Source: Phycisphaerales bacterium (GTDB lineage: Bacteria > Planctomycetota > Phycisphaerae > Phycisphaerales > SM1A02). Taken from it: DNA of 5,553 bases. Shown piece by piece: positions 1 through 5,553 of this stretch (its first letter is position 1; every line of letters begins with the position of its first letter). A model generated the notes under the pieces. It saw only the letters and a list, made by a program, of their open reading frames with translations, was not told the origin of the DNA and did no database searches. The DNA lies in contig SLJD01000111.1 of the NCBI GenBank assembly GCA_007135295.1, positions 1 through 5,553 on the forward strand, written 5' to 3'. A program made the position numbers and the translations under genes.

Positions 1-376
1 CCAGCGCAGTAAAGCCAGGCAAAAGATTGAACGTCTGAAATATCATGCCGATGTGCCGACCGCGGAATTCGTCACGTTTCCGGGCACTCAGGTCATGGAC
101 GGCTTGGCCAGCAACGGAAATGCGCCCTTCATTCGGATCAATCAGGCCGGCAACGAGATGCAGCAGTGTGCTCTTGCCGGACCCCGAGCCGCCGGTGAGC
201 AGCATCTGCCCGCCGCGCTCGAGCGAGAGGGACGGCACATCGATCAGCCACGGCGCATCGCCACGTTCCCCCGGATACCGGAACTTGAGGCCGTCAATGG
301 CCAGCGCTTCACCGGCCGCGTCCGGCCGGGCGGCTGGATGAGGTGGTTCGTGAGGTGCCGGGGTAAGTTCAGTCAT
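1..376 (-). CDS. ABC transporter ATP-binding protein, LolD/MacB type (N-terminal 125 residues; continues past left edge)
   Basis: This is the nucleotide-binding subunit of an ABC transporter, which hydrolyses ATP on the cytoplasmic face to power a membrane partner. Translation from the ATG at 376 gives a Pro/His/Ala-rich leader of about 24 residues. The ABC fold follows: an A-loop aromatic at Tyr34 (FRYPG), a Walker A motif GGSGSGKST at residues 62-70, and a Q-loop at Gln114 within IGMIFQTFNLLP. The IGMIFQ-NLLP wording is typical of the LolD/MacB/FtsE-like group, which serves lipoprotein-release or MacB-type permeases. The signature motif, Walker B and H-loop would lie beyond the left edge. 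No other ATG, GTG or TTG occurs in frame before residue 47, and the upstream codons are not starts, so this start is preferred although no Shine-Dalgarno site precedes it. The gene lies 109 nt downstream of the PII-like gene on the same strand. Its permease is not in the window, so the substrate is unknown. Confidence 0.93.
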   Translation of the reverse strand, partial: MTELTPAPHEPPHPAARPDAAGEALAIDGLKFRYPGERGDAPWLIDVPSLSLERGGQMLLTGGSGSGKSTLLHLVAGLIDPNEGRISVAGQAVHDLSARKRDEFRGRHIGMIFQTFNLLPGFTAL

Positions 377-485
377 GGCCGTCAGTGTAGCCCGGAACAG
401 CCGGAACGGACGAGGACATCGAGTGCATCACGGTCGACCGCGCGATGCGGCCCCCAGCACTTCATTTCAGACATCGAGACAACGG
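377..485. other. Intergenic gap between PII-like gene and ABC ATPase gene
   Basis: This 109-nt stretch is the longest non-coding gap in the window. It holds an imperfect dyad (425-448) and, on the minus strand, two copies of GTTCCGG just upstream of a TACACT hexamer close to the ABC start. TACACT resembles a -10 box, but no -35 partner is found at normal spacing, so no promoter is called. There is no U-tract after the dyad, so no intrinsic terminator is called. A 30-codon minus-strand frame (474-382) fits in the gap but has no ribosome site or recognisable product. Whether the ABC gene is co-transcribed with the pump cannot be decided from sequence. Confidence 0.6.
425..448. repeat. Imperfect inverted repeat, possible operator or RNA hairpin
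   Basis: Read on the minus strand, the arms are GCATC-GCG-CGGTC and GACCG-T-GATGC. They give an outer 5-bp match, a 3-by-1 internal mismatch and an uninterrupted core palindrome CGGTCGACCG. As DNA it looks like a dyad binding site; as RNA it could fold into a short hairpin with a TCGA (UCGA) tetraloop. It lies between the efflux genes and the ABC gene. No T-run follows on either strand, which argues against a terminator. In GC-rich DNA such dyads also arise by chance. Confidence 0.4.
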
Positions 486-785
486 TCACTGGTCGCTGAG
501 GCGGCGTTCGATCGGAAGCACCAGGGCTTCGACATGCCGATGCCCCTGTTTTTCATCACGAAACCGTTGCAGGGTGTTCATGAGACGGTCAATCAGATTC
601 TCGGGCACCTGCGCATGATAGACGGTGACGTTGCCGGGATGGACCTGCGTGCCGAAGTGCTTGCCGTCAATGTCACAGCCTTCCACCATCGGATACCGAA
701 TGTACGCTTCGACACCGATCCGCTCGAGCAGCCGTTCGACCATGTCGCTGTATTCGAAGTGCACAGAGATCTGGACGGATTTCAC
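486..785 (-). CDS. PII-like small regulatory protein (99 aa), coupled to RND pump gene
   Basis: A small cytoplasmic protein without signal peptide or membrane segment. The predicted order matches the PII/CutA ferredoxin-like fold: beta1 at residues 2-9, helix 12-23, beta2 about 25-34, a T-loop-like stretch 35-51, beta3 52-60 (NVTVYHAQV), helix 61-76 and beta4 84-92. It starts with GTG at 785, overlapping the RND stop as GTGA, and has a good Shine-Dalgarno site (GGAGG, 7 nt spacing). The canonical PII nucleotide-binding B-loop (TG-x-GDGK) is absent; the equivalent region reads RDEKQGHRHVEAL, so classical ATP/2-oxoglutarate sensing is doubtful. It has one Cys (37) and His at 9, 43, 49, 57, 82 and 84, which could be metal ligands, though this is only inference. 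From memory, small divergent PII-like proteins (called PII-NG, and the DUF3240 type) occur beside RND metal-efflux genes. By analogy this protein may sense a substrate or tune the pump. The fold call is fairly secure, the function is not. Confidence 0.72.
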   Translation of the reverse strand: MKSVQISVHFEYSDMVERLLERIGVEAYIRYPMVEGCDIDGKHFGTQVHPGNVTVYHAQVPENLIDRLMNTLQRFRDEKQGHRHVEALVLPIERRLSDQ

Positions 786-3700
786 GCGAGGGCCTCCTCA
801 ACATCGTCCTCATCACTTTCGAACTTGCTGCTCACCAGGCGATCGCGGAGTTCAAGGACGAGCGAATACAGCACGGGAATGACCACCAGTGTCAACGCGG
901 TCGAGGTGAACAGACCAGCCATGACCGACACGCCGAGCGGCGCACGGACTTCTCCGCCGGCCCCGAACCCGAGCGCGATCGGCGTCATCCCGAGCATCGT
1001 CGAAATAGCGGTCATCACAACCGGACGGAAACGTGAGCGAGCGCCTTCCATCGCCGCGTCGATCGGCTTGTAGCCGCGACCAATGAGCACGTTCGTAAAG
1101 TCGATCAGCAGAATCGAGTTCTTGGTCACCAGGCCAAGCAGCATGACCAGCCCGATGAAGGCGAAGATGCTGAACGGCATGTCGAGCAACCAGAGCGACC
1201 CGAACGCTCCCACCGCGGCGAGCGGCAGGGCGGACATGATCGTAAACGGCAGCAGGAAAGATTCAAACTGGGCAGCGAGGACGAGGTAGATGAACACGAT
1301 TGAAAACACCAGCGCGATCGTCATGTAGTAAAACGATTCCTCGAATACCTCGGACTGGCCGGCCATCTCATAATCCATACCGGGCGGCAACTCGCGATCG
1401 AGATACGCTTCGAGTTCATCGACCGCAGTACCGAGCGCCATACCGGGCGGAATGTCCGCGGAGACGGTCGCCGACCGCATGCGGTTGAACCGGTGAATCT
1501 CGCTCGGACCGATCGTCTCAACAACGTTGGTGAGATTGTCAAGCGAAACGAGCATGTTCTCCTGATTGCGGACGTACAGCCCGCGAATCACATCCGGGCC
1601 GAATGTTCCACGCCCGACGATATCGCTGATGACATCGTATCGCTCAGCGTCACGTTCAATGTGGGAGATCGTCACCGCACCGAACAGATGTCGCAACGTG
1701 TTGGAGATGTCCGCGACGGAGACGTTCATCTCGCTCGCCTTGTCGCGATTGATGAGCACATCGACCTGTGGATTGTTGAGGTCCAGATTCGTGCGAGCGC
1801 CGACGTAGTAGTCCGGCTGCTGGTGCATCCAGTCGAGAACCGTGTCCTGAACCGTCGCGAGCGTGTCGAGATCCGGGTTCTGCAGGACCACTTCGATCGG
1901 CGACTGGTCGACCCCCGCGGGCGTCAATTCAAGGACGAACGCGCGGCCGGCCGGCAGTTCGTTGAGCCGCTGACGCAACTCCTGCATGACCTCTTCCTGG
2001 TGATTGTCACGTTCATGCCGGGGGATGAGACTGACGAAGCTGATTCCCTGGTTTACTTGGCCCGGCCCGGCCTGTGACAGGCCAATGGCGAGGAACTGAT
2101 GACTGACTTCCTCCATGTCGTCGAGCGTGGCCTCGATCTGGCGGGCGTAGGCATCGGTCGCCTCAAGGGTCGATCCCTCGGCTGTTTCAAAGACGATCAT
2201 GAAACGCGACCGATCTTCCATCGGGGCGAATTCGGTCGACAGGTCCGTCACCGCCCACAACCCGAGGGCGAACGCCCCGACGCCGCAGAGAATCGTGACC
2301 CACCGAACGCGGAACGCGAGATTGAGCGTCGCCCTGTAGGCGCGTTCGAACGCGTGAAGGCCGGCTTCGATCGGTCGCAGAACGAGCGGCGTCCCGGTCG
2401 AACGGCGAAGCAGTCTTGAACAGAGCATCGGCGTGAGCGTCAGCGCCACGCACGTCGAAGCGACGATCGTCACCACAACCGTTACGCCGAATTCAAGAAA
2501 GAAACGTCCGATGAGGCCGCCCGTAAACGCGACGGGAATGAACACCGCCGACAGCGCCAGCGAGTTGGCGATCGCCGGAAACGCCATTTCCGTCGCACCA
2601 ACCCGGGCCGCCGGCACGGGGTCAGCCCCCTGCTCCAGGTGCCAGTAGCACCGTTCAAGCACAACGATGGCATCATCGACCACGATCCCGATCACGAGAA
2701 TCAGCCCGAGCATCGACAGCACGTTCACGCTGAAACCGAAGAGGTTGATCGCGGCAAGACCGATCAGCAGCGACGTCGGGATCGCCAGCCCGGCGACAAG
2801 CGTCCCCGCAGCGGATCGCAGAAACGCCATAACCACCAGAACAACGAGCAGCGTCGCAATGAAGATCGTCAGCACCAGATCACGGATGTTCTGTTGCACA
2901 AACTCCGACCCGTCTGTCGCAATACGCCATTCGAGGCCGGCGGGAAAATCGTCAGCGATCTCCTCCATCCTGGCGCGGACGGCGTTGGCGAGTTCAACCT
3001 CGTTCGCCCCGCTCTGACGCACGACACCGAGACCGACCGTCGTCTCACCGGAGAACCGCGCAAGCTGCCGGTCGCTTTCGACATCATCGATGGCCCGGCC
3101 GACATCGCCGATTCGAACCGGCGCCCCGTTGCGATACAAAATGATCAGATCATTGATCGGCTCGGCGTCCGAGAACTGCCCTCGCGTCTGGATGAGAAAT
3201 TCACGCTGCTCACCTTCGATGCGCCCTGACGGAATGTCCACATTCTCGCGCTGAATCGTGTTGACAACGTCCTGGACGGTCAGCCGATGAGCCGCGAGGC
3301 GGTCGGGATCGATTCGCACGCGGACCGCATAGGTCCTCGCACCACCGACCTGAATCTGCCCCACGCCGCGAATGATCTCCAGCCGTTGGCGCAACTGGTT
3401 GTCAGCGAAATCGGCGAGGCGAACATCGTCCCAACGTTCGTCGCCAATCAGGGATATCCACATGATCGCCTGCGCGCCGAGGTCAAGCTTCCGGACGACC
3501 GGCGGCTCGAGGTCCGTCGGGAGGGCCCGCCGCGATCGCTCTAATGCGTCACGCACGTCCTGAGCAGCGACGTCGATATCACGCCAGAGTTCGAATTCGG
3601 CGACAACGGTGGCCACTTCCTCACGAGCCCGAGATCGCAGCGAACGCAGTCCCTCGATCGTGTTGACCTCGGACTCGATCGCCTCGATAACCTCGCTCTC

Positions 3701-3874
3701 GATAACTTCAGGTGCCGCGCCGGGCAGAACCGCATTGATGCTGACAACCGGAAGGTCGACGTCCGGGTTCTCCTGGACAGGCATCTGGAGAAAGCCGTAG
3801 GCGCCGAAAATCGCCGCGGCGATGAACACCACCACTGTGAGCACCGGACGACGTATGCAGAAATTCCAGATCAT
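782..3874 (-). CDS. RND efflux pump permease, AcrB-like HAE family (1030 aa)
   Basis: An inner-membrane proton antiporter that expels hydrophobic or amphiphilic compounds as the central part of a tripartite pump. It has full family length with 12 predicted membrane segments: about 10-30, 332-352, 356-379, 385-406, 431-455, 460-483, 524-544, 848-868, 873-896, 900-926, 952-972 and 980-1006. Two large periplasmic porter/docking loops lie at about 31-330 and 545-845. The proton-relay residues are intact: Asp400-Asp401 in GIVVDDAIVV, Lys918 in GLVTKN, Arg948 and Thr955 in RFRPVVMT (matching AcrB D407/D408, K940, R971, T978). The paired Asp in TM4, rather than the DFG-IVDGAVV motif of heavy-metal (HME/CzcA) pumps, places it in the HAE group. 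The start MIWNFCIRRP is the usual RND N-terminus; no start codon lies upstream in frame, and no Shine-Dalgarno site is visible. The C-terminal tail (about 1016-1030) is strongly acidic. The gene follows the MFP gene by 59 nt and overlaps the PII-like gene. The substrate cannot be named. Confidence 0.96.
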   Translation of the reverse strand: MIWNFCIRRPVLTVVVFIAAAIFGAYGFLQMPVQENPDVDLPVVSINAVLPGAAPEVIESEVIEAIESEVNTIEGLRSLRSRAREEVATVVAEFELWRDIDVAAQDVRDALERSRRALPTDLEPPVVRKLDLGAQAIMWISLIGDERWDDVRLADFADNQLRQRLEIIRGVGQIQVGGARTYAVRVRIDPDRLAAHRLTVQDVVNTIQRENVDIPSGRIEGEQREFLIQTRGQFSDAEPINDLIILYRNGAPVRIGDVGRAIDDVESDRQLARFSGETTVGLGVVRQSGANEVELANAVRARMEEIADDFPAGLEWRIATDGSEFVQQNIRDLVLTIFIATLLVVLVVMAFLRSAAGTLVAGLAIPTSLLIGLAAINLFGFSVNVLSMLGLILVIGIVVDDAIVVLERCYWHLEQGADPVPAARVGATEMAFPAIANSLALSAVFIPVAFTGGLIGRFFLEFGVTVVVTIVASTCVALTLTPMLCSRLLRRSTGTPLVLRPIEAGLHAFERAYRATLNLAFRVRWVTILCGVGAFALGLWAVTDLSTEFAPMEDRSRFMIVFETAEGSTLEATDAYARQIEATLDDMEEVSHQFLAIGLSQAGPGQVNQGISFVSLIPRHERDNHQEEVMQELRQRLNELPAGRAFVLELTPAGVDQSPIEVVLQNPDLDTLATVQDTVLDWMHQQPDYYVGARTNLDLNNPQVDVLINRDKASEMNVSVADISNTLRHLFGAVTISHIERDAERYDVISDIVGRGTFGPDVIRGLYVRNQENMLVSLDNLTNVVETIGPSEIHRFNRMRSATVSADIPPGMALGTAVDELEAYLDRELPPGMDYEMAGQSEVFEESFYYMTIALVFSIVFIYLVLAAQFESFLLPFTIMSALPLAAVGAFGSLWLLDMPFSIFAFIGLVMLLGLVTKNSILLIDFTNVLIGRGYKPIDAAMEGARSRFRPVVMTAISTMLGMTPIALGFGAGGEVRAPLGVSVMAGLFTSTALTLVVIPVLYSLVLELRDRLVSSKFESDEDDVEEALA
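793..799 (-). promoter_or_regulatory. Shine-Dalgarno site for the PII-like gene
   Basis: GAGGAGG on the minus strand lies 7 nt before the GTG at 785. It is encoded by the last acidic codons (Glu-Glu-Ala) of the RND gene. It decides the GTG start and, with the GTGA overlap, implies re-initiation by ribosomes finishing the pump gene as well as direct loading. It is the best ribosome-binding site in the window. Confidence 0.75.
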
Positions 3875-3933
3875 GGGGAAACTCGAAAGCGCGTCTGACG
3901 GGTTAGCGGATTTTTTCGAAGAACAGCGGCCGG
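3875..3933. other. 59-nt gap between MFP and RND genes
   Basis: A short spacer with no promoter, terminator or clear Shine-Dalgarno motif for the RND start. On the minus strand it contains an A6 run (AAAAAATCC) about 35 nt before the ATG. The RND frame stays open through the spacer but offers no start codon, which supports the ATG at 3874. An 11-bp inverted repeat CCGGTTACCGG (3930-3940) straddles the MFP stop codon and could form a weak stem, but no T-run follows it in the transcribed direction. Confidence 0.55.
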
Positions 3934-5136
3934 TTACCGGGAAACGGCCTGTGGAGGGACCGATTCGGTGTCTGATTCCGACCCGGCCGAAGCTGACGGT
4001 GGATCGTCGGCCGGCGTCGTTTCAGCGATGATGCGCACCTGTGAACCGTCAGAGACGCGCAACTGCCCGGTTTCAACAATGCGGGTTCCAATCTCCGGCC
4101 CGTCGATGATTTCGACATAACCGTTCTGCCGCAGGCCGATCTGAACTTCAACCATCTCCGCGACGTCATCGTCAGTAATAACGAAGACGACGTAACCGGT
4201 GCGTGTCGCGACAAGAGCGCGCTCCGGCACGACAGGCCGATCAACGCGTTCTTCGATCACCAGACGGGCATCGCCGAAAAATCCGGGGCGAAGTCGGCCG
4301 TCGGAATTCTCAATCATCGCCTTGATCAGATAATCCCGGGTCTGCTCTTCTACAACCGGACTGACGAAATGCACTTCGCCAATGAATACTTCATCTTCGA
4401 ACGCTGCAACATGAACGTGCACATCAAGGCCGTGTTCAATGCGACCGGCGTATCGTTCCGGGAGCCGAAATTCGATTTCGAGCGGATCGATCTGGTACAT
4501 CCGCGCCAGTGGATCACCGACCTGCACGAAATTGCCCACGTCAATAAGTCGCTGTGACACCACGCCGTCAAACGGAGCGACGATACGGGTATCCGCGACC
4601 TCTTCCTTGGAAAGCTCAACTTGGGCGGCGAGCTGCTCGACCTCCGCGATCAGCGCATCCAGTTCACTGCGGGCGCGATCGAGTTCCTCGGAGCTGGCCA
4701 CCCGCTGTTCGCGAAGCTGCTCGAGGCGTTCAAACGTCCGCCGGGCGTCTTCCTGACGGGCTCGGGCGGCGCGAAGCGACGCTTCCGTCGCCGTCATGCG
4801 GCGCTGAAGTTTGCGGTCGTCAAGTTCGAACATGAGCTGACCGGCTTCGACTACCTCACCTTCACGAAAGTGGATCTCCCGAAGCATGGCGTTGATCTCA
4901 GGCGCGAGGGTGACGTTCTGCGGCGATCGGATCGTGCCCACGCCGCGCACCGTCTGCCGGATCGTCCGGGCCGAGACCTGTGTCGCTTCAACAACCGGTC
5001 GGCGATCAGCGGCCCGGCCTTCATTTTCATCAGCGTCCCGGTCCATGACCCGGATGGCCACAACGACTGCAATCGCGACGAGTACCGCCACGATGACGAT
5101 GCCGATCGACCAGGACGCGATACGTGATGTACTCAT
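3934..5136 (-). CDS. Periplasmic membrane fusion (adaptor) protein of the RND efflux system (400 aa)
   Basis: The HlyD/AcrA-family adaptor links the inner-membrane RND pump to an outer-membrane channel. Order of parts: a single N-terminal membrane anchor at about 6-30 (no lipobox Cys, so not a lipoprotein); first half of the lipoyl domain 74-110 (APEINAMLREIHFREGEVVEAGQ); an Arg/Glu-rich alpha-helical hairpin about 111-181; second lipoyl half 184-213 (IVAPFDGVVSQRLIDVGNFV); beta-barrel about 214-297, ending with the family-typical RLRPGFFGDARL at 281-292; and a membrane-proximal domain about 298-371. The last 30 residues are Ser/Pro/Asp/Glu-rich and look disordered. There are no His-rich or Cys motifs of the kind seen in metal-efflux adaptors, which agrees with the HAE type of the pump. 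The ATG at 5136 overlaps the tetR stop as ATGA. Upstream GGAGG (13 nt away) and AAGGCGG (1 nt away) are the only candidate ribosome sites, so coupling to tetR translation is likely. Confidence 0.95.
   Translation of the reverse strand: MSTSRIASWSIGIVIVAVLVAIAVVVAIRVMDRDADENEGRAADRRPVVEATQVSARTIRQTVRGVGTIRSPQNVTLAPEINAMLREIHFREGEVVEAGQLMFELDDRKLQRRMTATEASLRAARARQEDARRTFERLEQLREQRVASSEELDRARSELDALIAEVEQLAAQVELSKEEVADTRIVAPFDGVVSQRLIDVGNFVQVGDPLARMYQIDPLEIEFRLPERYAGRIEHGLDVHVHVAAFEDEVFIGEVHFVSPVVEEQTRDYLIKAMIENSDGRLRPGFFGDARLVIEERVDRPVVPERALVATRTGYVVFVITDDDVAEMVEVQIGLRQNGYVEIIDGPEIGTRIVETGQLRVSDGSQVRIIAETTPADDPPSASAGSESDTESVPPQAVSR
5133..5136 (-). promoter_or_regulatory. ATGA stop-start overlap coupling tetR and MFP
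   Basis: The tetR stop TGA (5135-5133) and the MFP start ATG (5136-5134) share two bases. A GGAGG at 5150-5154 is 13 nt from the ATG, farther than usual, while AAGGCGG lies almost at the start, too close. This favours termination-reinitiation as the main way the MFP is translated, tying its yield to that of the repressor. Confidence 0.7.
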
Positions 5137-5553
5137 ACCGCCTTGTCTACCTCCGTAGCGGACTTTGACTCGGGCTCGCTCTCCAGTTGACCAAGCCCGC
5201 GCTGCATGCCGCCCCCCCCATTCACAATGCCATGAAAAACGATGTCGACGATCCCTTCCGCCTGCGACTCGAAGGACCGATGCTGATCCTCAAAGTGATT
5301 CGTGAACACGGCACCGAAGAGAACGTCACTGATCACCTCAACGATGCCGTCAATGCAGATGTTCCGGATCCGCCCGGCATCAATGAGATCGCGAAACAGC
5401 TTGCGCCATGGTTCGGTATTCGCTTCACAATATTCCGCATACGTCGGATCGTTGCGGTACTTGAACTCGGCCCGCTCAAGGACAAGCAACTCTGCCGCTT
5501 CAGGATGCTGATCGAAAAACCGCAGGTACGCGTGGATGGCCCGGCGGATCTGC
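5133..5553 (-). CDS. TetR/AcrR-family transcriptional regulator (C-terminal 139 residues; start beyond right edge)
   Basis: Ligand-binding part of a one-component repressor, probably controlling this efflux operon. The frame is open to the right edge, so the DNA-binding helix-turn-helix is outside the window. The visible part begins QIRRAIHAYLRFFDQHPEA and is all helical. ERAEFKYRNDPTYAEY, TEPWRKLFRDLIDAGRIR, IVEVISDVLFGAVFTNHF and the final EGIVDIVFHGIV helix follow the pattern of TetR regulators beside RND pumps. After that helix comes Gly4 and a hydrophilic tail of about 30 residues, in which the Gly codons form a run of eight G (5212-5219). The gene is co-directional with, and overlaps, the MFP gene, unlike the common divergent acrR-acrAB layout, so the repressor most likely regulates its own operon from a promoter further right. 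The effector is unknown. Confidence 0.88.
   Translation of the reverse strand, partial: QIRRAIHAYLRFFDQHPEAAELLVLERAEFKYRNDPTYAEYCEANTEPWRKLFRDLIDAGRIRNICIDGIVEVISDVLFGAVFTNHFEDQHRSFESQAEGIVDIVFHGIVNGGGGMQRGLGQLESEPESKSATEVDKAV
5212..5219 (-). repeat. G8 homopolymer inside tetR
   Basis: Eight consecutive G on the coding strand, in codons GGG GGG GGC after Asn. In the present frame tetR ends at the ATGA overlap. With one G fewer, the frame ends at TAG (5149-5147 in present numbering). With one G more, or a -1 ribosomal slip, no stop is met and the frame runs directly into the MFP. Homopolymers of this length can vary by replication slippage, or be miscalled in sequencing. Confidence 0.85.

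Noticed and set aside
383..405. Promoter for the ABC gene using TACACT as a -10 box
   Set aside because: No TTGACA-like hexamer lies 16-18 nt upstream, and a single hexamer match in GC-rich DNA is weak evidence.
382..474. 30-codon minus-strand frame in the gap before the ABC gene
   Set aside because: No Shine-Dalgarno site and no recognisable features, and the length is expected by chance. It overlaps the dyad, so the sequence is better explained as intergenic.
375..1073. Plus-strand open frame of 232 codons across the PII-like gene and the end of the RND gene
   Set aside because: It is antisense to two convincing genes, low-complexity (Ser/Thr/Arg-rich) in the RND part, and has no recognisable domain or ribosome site.
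1493..2077. Plus-strand open frame of 194 codons inside the RND gene
   Set aside because: A shadow of the RND coding frame. GC-rich codon use leaves the antisense strand open; the composition is not protein-like.
2639..3229. Plus-strand open frame of 196 codons inside the RND gene
   Set aside because: Antisense shadow with an Arg/Asp/His/Gln-rich, non-globular composition and no known motif.
3928..3949. Alternative stems near the MFP stop (CCGGTTACCGG, or GGCCG pairing with CGGCC) as a terminator
   Set aside because: The stems are short and mutually exclusive. The transcribed strand has an A-run rather than a T-run downstream, and the RND gene follows at once in the same operon.
1..5553. 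Mobile elements, CRISPR arrays, tRNA or rRNA genes
   Set aside because: No transposase or integrase frames, spaced direct repeats, cloverleaf sequences or rRNA-like stretches were seen; the window is almost fully explained by five collinear protein genes.

Overview
The window reads as one leftward (minus-strand) gene cluster that fills almost the whole 5.5 kb. Going with transcription, from the right edge to the left, it holds: the C-terminal part of a TetR/AcrR-type repressor (5133-5553, cut at the right edge); a periplasmic membrane fusion protein (MFP, 3934-5136); a full-length RND pump of the AcrB-like HAE type (782-3874); a 99-residue protein with a PII/CutA-like ferredoxin fold (486-785); and the N-terminal third of an ABC transporter ATPase of the LolD/MacB group (1-376, cut at the left edge). 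The plus strand carries only shadow reading frames of these genes.

Spacing is tight. The tetR stop and MFP start overlap as ATGA, and the RND stop and PII-like start overlap as GTGA. The MFP-RND gap is 59 nt and the PII-like to ABC gap is 109 nt. There is no promoter or intrinsic terminator I can defend, so the operon promoter and any TetR operator probably lie beyond the right edge. No outer-membrane channel gene (TolC/OprM type) is seen; it must lie elsewhere if the pump is tripartite.

How the genes would work together: the TetR protein represses its own operon and releases it on binding a ligand. The MFP and RND pump form a proton-driven efflux unit. The PII-like protein, made from the strongest Shine-Dalgarno site in the window and coupled to the pump, is a candidate cytoplasmic regulator of the pump or sensor of its substrate. 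The ABC ATPase may begin a separate transporter or be a more loosely attached part of the same operon.

The organism is a GC-rich (about 60 percent by eye) Gram-negative-type bacterium, since MFP plus RND implies two membranes. The acidic proteins, the mix of genes with and without a Shine-Dalgarno site, and the general look of the proteins suggest Planctomycetota or a similar marine lineage. That is an impression, not a demonstrated assignment.

The two points most worth a second look are the PII-like protein attached to a drug-type rather than metal-type RND pump, and a run of eight G in tetR. At that run, a -1 slip or a one-base insertion would join the repressor in frame, with no stop codon, to the membrane fusion protein.
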